A stretch of DNA of 39,665 nt from Gammaproteobacteria bacterium (GTDB taxonomy: Bacteria; Pseudomonadota; Gammaproteobacteria; Chromatiales; Chromatiaceae), in NCBI GenBank assembly GCA_011389885.1, contig JAABTK010000044.1, forward strand, positions 1 to 39,665. Direction: 5' to 3'. Shown one piece after another: positions 1-8,235 of this stretch. The notes below the pieces were generated by a model. The model saw only the letters and a list, made by a program, of their open reading frames with translations, was not told the origin of the DNA and ran no database searches. Position numbers and translations under genes: made by a program. Within the stretch, counting starts at the first letter, position 1. Each line of letters opens with the position of its first letter.

Positions 1-823
1 TGGCCCCGCGCTTGTCGTTTCGCACCGCCCGGCCGGTCCAGTCCAGCAGCTCCAGGTAGTCCGCGAGGGCGAAGCCGAAGGCGTTGGGGTGCGGGTCGGT
101 GTCTTCGGTATTCAGGGGAGTGAGTGCGATCTTCGGTCGGTCCGCGGCTGGCTCGGGCGCGCCTTGCTGGCTTCCGGCGTTATCGCCCAGCTCTCGAATC
201 CTCTGTTGAATCGAGGTGAAGTCTGATTCCTCGGGCGTGTCGGCGACCCCCGCCCGCACGGGGTTGAGGTCCACATAGCTCATGCAGGTCAGGACGGCGG
301 CTTCGTCCAACAGCGCTTGGCTCTTGAAGCGCCCTTCCCAAAACCGCCCCTTGCAGCCGTCTTCCTCGTTGGCCCGCCGCGCCAGGTGCTCATTGAGGCC
401 GCGCATGAACCAGGAGACATCACTGAGCCGCTGGCGCCAGGTCTCGATCACCGCTTCCGCCTGCTCCCGCTCGGCCTTTCCAGAGACCTCGTCCTGTCTG
501 TAGCGCTCCACCAATAACGGAATGCTGAACAGCTTTTCCCAACGCTCAATCACCTCCAACGGGCTCCACCCGGCCGCCCCCGCCTCATCGATCCGCAGCA
601 CCAGGTGATAATGGTTCGACATCACCGCGTAGGCGCAGATGTCGATGGCGTAGGCCCCGCCCAGCTCGGCCAGGCGGTCCACCACCCATTCCTTGCGATG
701 CTCATAACTCTTCCCGGTGAGCGAGTCCTCGCCGCACAGGAAGGCGCGCCGCACGCACCGGCTGATGCAGTGGTAGTAAGGCGTTGTTTCCGCATCGATT
801 AGCTGATTTCTGGCTCGGGTCAT
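1..823 (-). CDS. REP-associated (RAYT/IS200-like Y1) transposase, 3' end cut by window
   Basis: Reading the minus strand from the ATG at 823 gives an open frame of 274 codons that leaves the window without a stop. It has the Y1 (Tnp_1/RAYT) layout: an N-terminal block with YYHCISRCVRR (residues 16-26), the HuH metal-binding motif HYH (71-73) in SNHYHLVLR, the GRFWEGRFKS block (159-168), and MSYVDLNPVRAG (181-192), whose Tyr183 is the likely nucleophile. RAYTs are single-copy chromosomal relatives of IS200/IS605 transposases that process REP palindromes by single-strand cleavage. No IS ends are visible. REP-like hairpins elsewhere in the window (around 17305, 32773, 33132) are possible substrates, but that link is inference. 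The family call is solid; the exact subgroup is not. Confidence 0.9.
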   Translation of the reverse strand, partial: MTRARNQLIDAETTPYYHCISRCVRRAFLCGEDSLTGKSYEHRKEWVVDRLAELGGAYAIDICAYAVMSNHYHLVLRIDEAGAAGWSPLEVIERWEKLFSIPLLVERYRQDEVSGKAEREQAEAVIETWRQRLSDVSWFMRGLNEHLARRANEEDGCKGRFWEGRFKSQALLDEAAVLTCMSYVDLNPVRAGVADTPEESDFTSIQQRIRELGDNAGSQQGAPEPAADRPKIALTPLNTEDTDPHPNAFGFALADYLELLDWTGRAVRNDKRGA

Positions 824-1146
824 GGTCTGGATCTCCGCTGCTGCTGGGACGGGGCAGTTCAAGTATAGCCTAGGGGAGGCGGGAGTCAAGTTTTTGGGTG
901 TCCCGTTCTTTGCGTTCTTTGTTTTTGGGTGTCCGGTTCTTTGGTTCTCGTTCTTTGGCCTTTTCGGACCTTTTTGGGAGGTCTGTATACTGGGGTTCAA
1001 CACGGGATTGGGGGCGGCAAACGAGCGCCGAGGGGGCCGAGACGGGCTCAACCGCGAACAGAGGCGCAAAGGACGCGAGGCGGCGATTCACGGCGAAACG
1101 CCGGACGAATTCCGACCGCTTGAGGCCCGCCCCTGCGAACGCCCCC
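824..1146. other. Intergenic region between transposase and redox operon
   Basis: No gene is supported in these 323 bases. The stretch holds a pyrimidine-rich block with two direct repeats (891-943). Around 1049-1090 a purine-rich stretch (ACCGCGAACAGAGGCGCAAA) resembles the short repeats that contain ACCGCGAA seen again near 17209. Open frames that cross this region on the plus strand run antisense into the rhodanese gene and have no recognisable domain. Confidence 0.6.
891..943 (+). repeat. Two 22-bp direct repeats upstream of the RAYT gene
   Basis: The block TTTTTGGGTGTCC followed by CGTTCTTTG occurs at 891-912. It recurs with one change (GGTTCTTTG) at 922-943, a period of 31 bp. It lies about 70 bp upstream of the transposase start. 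It could be an element recognised by the transposase or simply a decayed repeat. Confidence 0.6.
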
Positions 1147-1920
1147 TCAGCAGCCCTCTCCCACGATAAGCTTGGGCCTTGCGAGGGATTCCGCCGGCTT
1201 CGGTCCCAGGCCCAGACCGAGCCCCAGGGGATCGGGTTTCCCTACGGGCTTGGGTTCGGGGCCCAGGCCGTATTCCAGCCCGAGGCCCAGGGCCTGGTTG
1301 GTCGCGGCCTGGGGGGCGGCGGCCTGCAGCGGGGGCGTATAGCCTGCACTGGCGGCTGGGCTCGCGGCCCGCCGGGCTTCGGGCGCACGCACGCTCAGCC
1401 CGGCAGCGGCCAGGTAATCGCCCTCGAAGTAGCAGGCCACCGCCTGGCGTTTGGCCCTTTCCTGGGGGCTCGCCTGCGGGTCTTGCTGGTGCAGATGGGC
1501 CAGCCAGGCCTGCCAGCCGCCCTCCAGGATCCAGGCCTCGCGCCCGGCGAGCTGGAGCAGGGACTGGGCGCGGGCCGCCGCCGTGGAGTCCTCAGAATAC
1601 AGGATCAGTTGCCGTTTCAGGCCCTGATTGCCGAGGCTGTCCGGGTCCGTGAGGGCCGCCACCGGCAGGTTGCGGGCACCCTCGATCTGGTCCGCGGCGA
1701 AGGCCTCGGCTGGGCGCAGGTCGATCAGCATCAGGTCCTCGGGGGCCTGAATCAGCCGATCCGCCAGCGCCGCGGCGGAGATCACCCCCTCGCCCTGGGC
1801 GATGCTGCGCGCCAGCAGATCCAGCTGCGCCGGATCCACCCGCGGCGCTTCGGGCGCGGGGCCGCAGCCCCAGAGCAGGGTCGATAGGAGCAGGACCGGG
1901 ACGGTTCTCGTGTAATGCAT
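1147..1920 (-). CDS. Rhodanese-like lipoprotein with Ser at the catalytic position and a C-terminal Cys
   Basis: A 257-residue protein. The N-terminus is a lipoprotein signal with lipobox LWGC (Cys19), so the mature protein should be anchored to a membrane and face the periplasm. Residues about 45-145 form a rhodanese fold: LMLIDLRPAEAF, then ILYSEDSTAA where the catalytic loop should be, then ILEGGWQAWL. The loop has Ser109 in place of the sulfur-accepting Cys, so this domain is unlikely to be a classical sulfurtransferase. The tail (about 205-257) is rich in Gly, Leu and Pro with GLGL repeats and ends in VGEGC, putting a Cys at the last position. A GAGGAG ribosome site precedes the ATG. It is the last gene of the redox operon, 25 bp after the NrfD gene. 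A substrate-binding or sulfur-carrier role is inference. Confidence 0.85.
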   Translation of the reverse strand: MHYTRTVPVLLLSTLLWGCGPAPEAPRVDPAQLDLLARSIAQGEGVISAAALADRLIQAPEDLMLIDLRPAEAFAADQIEGARNLPVAALTDPDSLGNQGLKRQLILYSEDSTAAARAQSLLQLAGREAWILEGGWQAWLAHLHQQDPQASPQERAKRQAVACYFEGDYLAAAGLSVRAPEARRAASPAASAGYTPPLQAAAPQAATNQALGLGLEYGLGPEPKPVGKPDPLGLGLGLGPKPAESLARPKLIVGEGC

Positions 1921-1945
1921 GACGACTCCTCGTGCGTTCCAATTT

Positions 1946-2941
1946 TCAAGGCCGCAGGCGTTCGAACAGCGCCGGGTCGAACTGGGTGGCGTATTCGGTC
2001 CAAGTGCTGAGCTGGCCTAGGTCTACGGTGATTTGGCGCAGCAGGAAGCCGCCGATGAGCACTAGCACTGGGGCGATGAATACCAGTTTGAGGCGCCCGC
2101 GTAGTTCCTGCCATTCTAAAAGCAGCGGCAGGACTAGGCCCATGCCCACGAACCAGCCCCAGAACAGTGCGGCATAGGGGCCGGATAGGATTAGTTCCAG
2201 GGCCTGGAGTTGTTGCCGCCCGCCGGTGGCGAGGCCGATTACCAGCAGCGCCACCAGGGCCAGTTCGACGATCAGTAGGCCGATGTCGATGCGCGCGAAC
2301 AGGTGACGCTCGGCCGCCTCGCGGGCGGCGAGGATGGCCAGCGCGGCGGCGGCGGAGAGGCCGGAGACCAAGAACAGCGGACCCAGGATGCTGGTGTTCC
2401 AAAAGGGCCGGGCGCTGAAGGCGCTGAGCAGGATGCCGGTGTAGATGCCCAGGCCGATGGCGAAGGGGATGCTCCAGGCGGCGATGGTGCGGCGGTGGCG
2501 CTCGCAAAGGTCCAATAACCGCGGGACCAGCGGGACGCGCTCGGCCCAGCCGGCGAGCCCGGGGTAACCCGGACGCAGGGTGGAGAGGATCTGCAGCAGG
2601 CTGATGGGGTAGATGAAGATCAGCAGCCAGGAGCCCCAGGACATGGGCGAGGCGACTTGAAAGCTGGTGTAAAAACGCCACACCCAGAGCTTGTGCTCCA
2701 GGTCGAAGAACAGGGCGGTCATGCCGATGGAAAGCACGATGGGGGCCCACAGGGCCATGCGATGGGCGGCGAAGGGGGCGGTCTTTTCGCGCCCCGAGAG
2801 CAGCGCCCAGGCGGCGAAGAACATGAGCCCGGCGGTGAGCCCGCCCAGGAACAGATAGACCGGGATCTCCCAGCTCCAGATGCCGAGGCTGGGGTCCACC
2901 TTGGGGTTTAGGCGGGCGGTGACGAGGGTTTCTTCGATCAT
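1946..2941 (-). CDS. NrfD/PsrC-family quinone-interacting membrane subunit
   Basis: A 331-residue polytopic protein with about eight or nine hydrophobic helices and the N-terminal signature of NrfD/PsrC proteins (WSWEIPVYLFLGGLTAGLMF, residues 23-42). In Psr, Phs and Ttr complexes this subunit anchors the catalytic and FeS subunits to the cytoplasmic membrane and exchanges electrons with the quinone pool. Its ATG overlaps the stop of the ferredoxin gene by 4 bp, so the pair is probably translationally coupled. With the two genes upstream it makes a standard PsrABC-like set. The direction of electron flow cannot be read from sequence. Confidence 0.9.
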   Translation of the reverse strand: MIEETLVTARLNPKVDPSLGIWSWEIPVYLFLGGLTAGLMFFAAWALLSGREKTAPFAAHRMALWAPIVLSIGMTALFFDLEHKLWVWRFYTSFQVASPMSWGSWLLIFIYPISLLQILSTLRPGYPGLAGWAERVPLVPRLLDLCERHRRTIAAWSIPFAIGLGIYTGILLSAFSARPFWNTSILGPLFLVSGLSAAAALAILAAREAAERHLFARIDIGLLIVELALVALLVIGLATGGRQQLQALELILSGPYAALFWGWFVGMGLVLPLLLEWQELRGRLKLVFIAPVLVLIGGFLLRQITVDLGQLSTWTEYATQFDPALFERLRP

Positions 2942-3477
2942 TTTAGATAGTACACATTGGGAAGGTTGCCGGTTTCGGGCTTTAGGGTCTCGCCGTTACG
3001 CTCGCGCAACAGTTGCGCCACCCGGCTGCGCGGGTCGTCCAGCCGCCCGAAGTGCATGCAGCGGGTGGGGCAGGTGGCGACGCAGGCGGGGTCCAGCCCC
3101 TGCTCCACCCGGTGGTGGCAGAAGGTGCATTTGTCGATGTAGCCCTCGGGGGTGATATAGCGGGCGTCGTAGGGGCAGGCGGCGATGCAGGCCTTGCAGC
3201 CGGTGCATTGGTCCGGGTTCACCAACACCACGTTGGTGTCGCCCCAATGGTGGCTGGCGCCCGTGGGGCAGGCCTGCACGCAGGTGGCGTGGTCGCAGTG
3301 GTTGCAGCGCTCGGAGCGAAATTCGGTCTCCAGTCGGGGCCAGGCCCCGCTGGTGCGCTCCACCACCCAGTCGCGATTAAGCCCCGCGGGCACGCGGTTT
3401 TCGTTCTTGCAGGCCACCACGCAATCCCCGCAGCCGATGCAGAGGCGGGTGTCGATGACCATGGCGTAGCGAGTCAT
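2938..3477 (-). CDS. Four-cluster [4Fe-4S] ferredoxin subunit, PsrB/PhsB/TtrB type
   Basis: A 179-residue protein with the full set of 16 cysteines for four [4Fe-4S] clusters: C13/16/19/23, C58/61/66/70, C91/94/97/101 and C117/120/132/136. It has no signal peptide. Subunits of this type usually cross the membrane with the Tat-carrying catalytic partner. It would pass electrons between the molybdenum subunit and the NrfD subunit. It overlaps both neighbours by 4 bp. The cluster ligands are complete, unlike those of the other ferredoxin of this operon (8228-9148). Confidence 0.93.
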   Translation of the reverse strand: MTRYAMVIDTRLCIGCGDCVVACKNENRVPAGLNRDWVVERTSGAWPRLETEFRSERCNHCDHATCVQACPTGASHHWGDTNVVLVNPDQCTGCKACIAACPYDARYITPEGYIDKCTFCHHRVEQGLDPACVATCPTRCMHFGRLDDPRSRVAQLLRERNGETLKPETGNLPNVYYLK

Positions 3478-5651
3478 GCCTTCTCCAGTGCCACGAAATT
3501 GGCGCGCATGCCGGTGGAGCCGGCGATGGGATCGATTTTGATGTTATGCATGAGGGCGGTGTCGTTGGCCCCGACCCCCTTGGTTAGGCGCAAGCCCGCG
3601 GCGGTATGGCCGAAACCGTGGACCATAAACAGGTCGGCCGGGCCGATGCGCTCGGTGACCCGCACCCGCACCGGGTTGCTGCGGACCCCTTCGGGGTTGC
3701 GCAGGCGCACCGCCTGGCCGCTCTTCAGGCCGTGGTCGCCGGCGATGCGCGGGTTGATCCAAAGCGTATTCTCGGGCATTAACTCGAACAACTGCGGGTT
3801 GTTGGTAGTGCTGCCGAAGGTGTGGGCCGGGGCGCGGCCATAGATCAGGCGGTAGAAGCCCTCCCCCGGCTGCTCCGGCGGGGTGTAGCGCGGCAGCGGG
3901 TCGTAGCCGTAGTCCGCCAGCAGCGAGGAGTAGAGTTCGATCTTGCCGCTTGGGGTGCGAAATTCCGGCATTTCGTCCGGCTCGAAGTAGAGCGGCGTGG
4001 TGCGCGGAAAGCGCTTTACGCCTAGGCGCTGCATCTCCTCCAGGGAGCTGCCGGCCTGTTGGAGCTGCCAGTCCAGCACATCTTTATAGTCCTGATAGGG
4101 GAACCAGGCCTCCAGCCCGAGGCGTTTGGACAATTCCTTGGCCATCCACCAGGCGGGTTGGGTTTGGCCCAGCGGCGGGAAGGCGGGCATGCGCAGGGCC
4201 AGGCTGGGTTCGCGTTCGGGCGCGTTGCGCAGGTCGTCGTAGCGCTCCAGATAGGTGCATTCGGGCAGGATGACGTCGGCGTAGCCGGTGACCTCCATGG
4301 GCAGGGTGTCCACCGCCACGAATAGCTCCAGGTCCTGGGCCGCCTGTTCCAGTTTGGGGGCGATGCCGGGGATGGTCATGGGCAGGTTGGTGGCGTACAC
4401 GAACAGGCCCTTCACGAAGGCGTCGGCCCCAATGGCCGCCTCCACCACCTTTTGGCTAATGCCCTTGGGGGCGAGCGGGTGCTCGGCCTGAATGCGTTTT
4501 TTCCAATCACTGGCCGGTTTGGGGAAATCCGGGAGCGGGAACTTGGCCAGCGGCGTCTTCTCCGGCCGGTAGAAGCCGCCCTTGCGGCCCCAGGATCCGA
4601 GTAAGGCGTTTAGGATGGCGATGGCCCGCTCGCGCTGGGTGTCGTCGCCGTACCAGGTGGTGTGGCGACCGGGATGCACCAGGGCCGCCGGGGCGTGGCG
4701 CGCCATTTCGCGGGCGGTGTCGCGGATCAGGGCCGGCTCCAGGCCGGTCTCCAGGTAGGCCCATTCGGGATTAAAGGGCTGCACATGCTCGCGCAGTTGC
4801 TCGAAGCCGGTGGTGTGACGCGCCACATAGTCGCGGTCGTACAGGCCCTCGTTAATGAGTACGTTCATCCAGGCCAACAGCAGCGCCAGGTCGGTGCCGG
4901 CCTGGATGGGCAGCCAGTATTTGGACTTGCCGGCGGCCACCGAGAAGCGCGGGTCCACAGTGATTAGGCTGGCCCCGCGCTCCAGCGCCTGGGCCAAGGT
5001 CTGCACCTGGCCGTTGTGTAGGTTTTCGCCGATATGCGAGCCGATTAACACAATGCAGTCGGCATGCGCCATGTCCGTGCGGTCGGGCGAGCCGACATCC
5101 TCGCCGTAGGTCAGGGCGAAGGCCACTTGGCGCGGGCCGCGGCACTGGGCATAAGAGGGCTGGGCCTCGGTCCAGGCCCCGAAGGCGCGCAACAAGGTGC
5201 GAAAATGCGCCCCGCCGCTGCCGTGGGAGAGCAACGCCAGGCGATCCCGCCCATGGGTCTCGCCGATGGCCTGCATGCGCTCGGCGATGAAGTCCAGGGC
5301 CTGTTCCCAGGACACCGGCTCGAAGCGCTGGCGGCCGCCCTCCTCCACCCGCATTAAGGGCTGCCTCAGGCGGTCCCGGTCTGCGTAGGCGCCCAGACCG
5401 GCGGTGCCGCGGGTGCAGAGGCGACCATTGCTGTGCAGGTCGTGCGGGTGGCCGGTGAGCTTCCAGGGGCGGCCGTTCTCCGTATGGGTCCAGCCGGCGC
5501 ACTTCCAAAAGCACATATTGCAAATGGTGGGGGTGGAAATCACCGTACCGGTCCCCGGCAGCGGGCGCTCGCCGCAGCCCGAGAGCAGCGAGCCGCCCGC
5601 CGCGCCCAGGCCGAGCATGCCGGAGATCTTGAGGAATTGCCGTCGCTTCAT
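3474..5651 (-). CDS. Molybdopterin oxidoreductase catalytic subunit, polysulfide/thiosulfate reductase-like, Tat lipoprotein
   Basis: A 725-residue DMSO-reductase-family protein. The N-terminus carries a twin-arginine motif (RRQFLK) and then a lipobox LSGC (Cys26), suggesting a Tat-exported lipoprotein. The FS0 cluster motif is C44-x2-C47-x3-C51-x27-C79. Cys170 in SYAQCRGPRQ lies where PsrA enzymes have the Cys ligand to molybdenum. The C-terminal molybdopterin-binding domain includes INPRIAGDHGLKSGQAVRLR. The length is near that of PsrA/PhsA (about 750) and shorter than SoeA or ArrA. The likely substrate is an inorganic sulfur compound (polysulfide, thiosulfate or tetrathionate), supported by the rhodanese neighbours. 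Arsenic or selenium compounds cannot be excluded. It is flanked by a triple-rhodanese gene and PsrBC-like genes with 4-bp overlaps. Confidence 0.88.
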   Translation of the reverse strand: MKRRQFLKISGMLGLGAAGGSLLSGCGERPLPGTGTVISTPTICNMCFWKCAGWTHTENGRPWKLTGHPHDLHSNGRLCTRGTAGLGAYADRDRLRQPLMRVEEGGRQRFEPVSWEQALDFIAERMQAIGETHGRDRLALLSHGSGGAHFRTLLRAFGAWTEAQPSYAQCRGPRQVAFALTYGEDVGSPDRTDMAHADCIVLIGSHIGENLHNGQVQTLAQALERGASLITVDPRFSVAAGKSKYWLPIQAGTDLALLLAWMNVLINEGLYDRDYVARHTTGFEQLREHVQPFNPEWAYLETGLEPALIRDTAREMARHAPAALVHPGRHTTWYGDDTQRERAIAILNALLGSWGRKGGFYRPEKTPLAKFPLPDFPKPASDWKKRIQAEHPLAPKGISQKVVEAAIGADAFVKGLFVYATNLPMTIPGIAPKLEQAAQDLELFVAVDTLPMEVTGYADVILPECTYLERYDDLRNAPEREPSLALRMPAFPPLGQTQPAWWMAKELSKRLGLEAWFPYQDYKDVLDWQLQQAGSSLEEMQRLGVKRFPRTTPLYFEPDEMPEFRTPSGKIELYSSLLADYGYDPLPRYTPPEQPGEGFYRLIYGRAPAHTFGSTTNNPQLFELMPENTLWINPRIAGDHGLKSGQAVRLRNPEGVRSNPVRVRVTERIGPADLFMVHGFGHTAAGLRLTKGVGANDTALMHNIKIDPIAGSTGMRANFVALEKA

Positions 5652-6925
5652 GGGTGGAACTCAATGGTCTCGTTCAGGAAGTACACATCGAAGCCCTTGT
5701 CCTTTAAGGTGCGATAGGCCATTTCGGCACGAATGCCGTTTTCGCAATAGGCGATCACCGGCTTGCCCTTGGGCAGCTCCCCGGCCCTTGCCTCCAGGTT
5801 ATCGAGGGGGATATGCAGCGCCCCCTCCAGCATGCCCTGCTGCGCCACCTCGGCCTCGGTGCGCACATCCAGGAAGGTGGTGGCTTTGGGGTCCGCGGAC
5901 AGCTTTACGAACTCCGCCATGGGCGCCGCGCCCTCCACCAGCTCTTTCTCATAGCGGATCTCGCTCGCCAACTCATGGGCGGCCAGGGGCCGATTATCGG
6001 CCTGCCAGGCATTGAGTCCGCCTTCGAGCACCGACACGTTTTTGTAGCCCCAGCTCTTTAGTTCTTTATACGCCAGCAGCAGGTCCGCGTCCGCATGGGT
6101 GTTGCTGTACAGGATGATGGGCGCGGCCTTGTCCGCTACGCCCGGTAGTTTGGCCGGGACCTGTCGCCGGATGAATTCGTCGGTCAGGGCCTGAAGCTCC
6201 GACGTCGGCAGGGTTACGGCACTCGGGATATGGCCGCTCATGGCCACGGCCGGGGTGCGCACATCAATGAGGACATGGTGAATGTCCAGGTTCTCCGCCA
6301 CCCAGGGCCGGCTGCTATGCACCGGCAATTGGTGCTTCTTCCAGCCGGGCATGCCCTCCTGGTAGCCCTTTAGCCGGGTATAGCCGGCATCCGCGGCGGA
6401 CTTAATGGCCTGGCCGGTGAAGGGGCAGGTGGGGCCGCCGCAGTAAAACACCAGCCGGCGGTCCTTGTCCGCCGGCAGGGCGGCGAGAAAGGACGCCTGG
6501 TCCTGGGTCGGCGTGGGCTCGGCCGAGGGGATATGGCCCTGGCGATAGCGCTTTACCGGGCGGGCGTCCCCAAGCGTATAGGCGCCGCGCTGGCCCTGGA
6601 GGATGGCGAGCATCTCATGGATGTCGATCTCGGCCCCCGGCGGCAGGCCGAATACGATTTTTTCGATGCGCGTGGCGGGTTGGCCGGGGCTGTATTCCAC
6701 TTCGATCAGGTCGGGCGGACCCAGGGCGGCGATGCCCTCGGCGCCGGCGAATTGGGTGGCGGGGCCGAAGCGCACCACCACCGGCGGCTTGCCCTTTACG
6801 TCCAATTGAATGGTGGCCGCCTTGTTCGAGATCTGCTGAATGCGGCCCTTCACGGTGTCCGCCCACAACAGCGGTGCGCTCAAACTCAGGCCGAGCAGGG
6901 CGACGAGCAGGATCTTGCCTTTCAT
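5648..6925 (-). CDS. Exported triple-rhodanese protein
   Basis: A 425-residue protein when started at the ATG at 6925, which overlaps the upstream stop in an ATGA. Longer in-frame starts lie inside the upstream gene and lack a signal. The signal peptide is residues 1-22 (LLVALLGLSLSAPLLWA). A small beta-rich domain (about 24-95) follows, then three rhodanese domains. Domain 1 (about 100-205) has YC162GGPTC167. Domain 2 (about 206-315) has YS274NTHAD, with Ser where the catalytic Cys should be. Domain 3 (about 325-425) has YC394ENGIR, a good active-site loop. The order is thus active-like, degenerate, active-like. Rhodaneses carry sulfane sulfur as a Cys persulfide, so this protein could load or unload sulfur for the molybdoenzyme encoded next. 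It should act in the periplasm. Confidence 0.9.
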   Translation of the reverse strand: MKGKILLVALLGLSLSAPLLWADTVKGRIQQISNKAATIQLDVKGKPPVVVRFGPATQFAGAEGIAALGPPDLIEVEYSPGQPATRIEKIVFGLPPGAEIDIHEMLAILQGQRGAYTLGDARPVKRYRQGHIPSAEPTPTQDQASFLAALPADKDRRLVFYCGGPTCPFTGQAIKSAADAGYTRLKGYQEGMPGWKKHQLPVHSSRPWVAENLDIHHVLIDVRTPAVAMSGHIPSAVTLPTSELQALTDEFIRRQVPAKLPGVADKAAPIILYSNTHADADLLLAYKELKSWGYKNVSVLEGGLNAWQADNRPLAAHELASEIRYEKELVEGAAPMAEFVKLSADPKATTFLDVRTEAEVAQQGMLEGALHIPLDNLEARAGELPKGKPVIAYCENGIRAEMAYRTLKDKGFDVYFLNETIEFHP

Positions 6926-8235
6926 GATTCCGATTCTCCGTTCACGGGTTCTTTGCGGTATTCGGGCGCCTGCTGCTCGGGGCGGCAGATCAGCTTGCCC
7001 GCGGGGATGCCCGGCGCGCGCAGCGCACCGCACTCGATGGGGATGGCGGCCTTGGCCATTAGGGTGAATAGCAGCAGGCCGATGGACCAAATGCCGAGGC
7101 TGATCAACACCTCGTTAAGGTTGGGCATGTATTCGTAGATCTCGCCGATGGGCGTGGGCACGAAACCCGGAATGATAAAGCCCATGCCCTTTTCGATCCA
7201 AACGCCGATCACGGTCAGCACCGCGGCTACATTTAACAGCAGCAGATTACGCCGCAGCGGATGCACGGTGCCGATGAAGGTGGCGATGGCCAGCATCCCC
7301 AGGCCGGTCCAGATCCAGGGCACCAGTTGATCGTGGCCGTTGAGACCCACGAACAGATAATGGGCGGACATCACCGCCTCGGTCTCGTTGTAGAACTCGG
7401 TAAACAGTTCGGCGACCACGAAGAACAGGGTGATTTGCAGCGCCACCGTCATAATAATCGCCAGGTGATCGATCACGCTTTGATGAATGGGGTAGTTGCT
7501 CACCCGGCGGATGATCTGCAGGCCCAGGATCATCAGCGCCGGCCCGGAGCAGAAGGCCGAGGCGATAAAGCGCGGGGCCAGGATTGCATGGTGCCAAAAG
7601 CCCCGCCCCACGTTGGCGGAAAACAGAAAGGCCGTGACCGTGTGGATGCCGATGGCCCAAAAGATCGCCAGCACCACGAAGGGGAAATAGAGCTTGAGCT
7701 TGGGCTCGCAGCCGCGGTAATGGCAGCCGATGATGTAAAAGGAGATGCCCAGATTCAACAGCAGATAGCCGTTGAGCACCACCACGTCCCAGGCCAGCAG
7801 CGAGGCGGGAAAGTTGAAGTTGCCGATATAGGGGATCATGTGCCAAATACGGTCCGGCCGGCCCAGGTCCGCGACCACGAACAGGATGGCCATGGTCACC
7901 GCGGCGATGGCCATGGTGTCGCCCATTAGCACGATGTTTTTAATGTCCTGGCGGTGGAAGATATAGGCCGGAATGGCGATCATCACCGCCGCCGCGGCCA
8001 CCCCCACCAGGAAAGTGAAGTTGGCGATATAGAAGCCCCAGGAGACCTGGTTGGTGAGGTTGGTCACCACCAGGCCGTGCTGAAGCTGCTGGATGTAGGC
8101 CCAGCCGCCGACGAGGATGCCCGCCAGCAGCAGCCCGATCCAGCTCCAATAGACCACCCGCCCCCGCACCATTTGGCGCAGGCCGTCGTAGACGAAGCGG
8201 AGCAGGGGTAAACGCGGGGTATTCGATTCAGACAT
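6922..8235 (-). CDS. NrfD/DsrP/HmcC-like polytopic quinone-reactive membrane protein
   Basis: A 437-residue membrane protein with about ten hydrophobic segments. It belongs to the larger NrfD branch (DsrP, HmcC, ActC): it has QVSWGFYIANFTFLVGVAAA near the second helix and ADLGRPDRIWHMIPY in a loop, both typical of this group. It differs in size and N-terminus from the smaller NrfD encoded at 1946-2941. It overlaps the upstream ferredoxin gene by 8 bp and the downstream rhodanese gene by 4 bp. With that ferredoxin and the cytochromes it likely forms a second quinone-linked module that exchanges electrons with periplasmic c-type haems. Confidence 0.9.
   Translation of the reverse strand: MSESNTPRLPLLRFVYDGLRQMVRGRVVYWSWIGLLLAGILVGGWAYIQQLQHGLVVTNLTNQVSWGFYIANFTFLVGVAAAAVMIAIPAYIFHRQDIKNIVLMGDTMAIAAVTMAILFVVADLGRPDRIWHMIPYIGNFNFPASLLAWDVVVLNGYLLLNLGISFYIIGCHYRGCEPKLKLYFPFVVLAIFWAIGIHTVTAFLFSANVGRGFWHHAILAPRFIASAFCSGPALMILGLQIIRRVSNYPIHQSVIDHLAIIMTVALQITLFFVVAELFTEFYNETEAVMSAHYLFVGLNGHDQLVPWIWTGLGMLAIATFIGTVHPLRRNLLLLNVAAVLTVIGVWIEKGMGFIIPGFVPTPIGEIYEYMPNLNEVLISLGIWSIGLLLFTLMAKAAIPIECGALRAPGIPAGKLICRPEQQAPEYRKEPVNGESES

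Noticed and set aside
898-1887. Long plus-strand open frame (329 codons)
   Set aside because: Mostly antisense to the rhodanese lipoprotein; Arg/Gly/Pro-rich with no domain, typical of GC-rich shadow frames.
3474-5651. Assignment as ArxA/ArrA or SoeA
   Set aside because: Too short (725 residues) and paired with a 179-residue four-cluster ferredoxin and a rhodanese set, which fits Psr/Phs better; not excluded by a tree.
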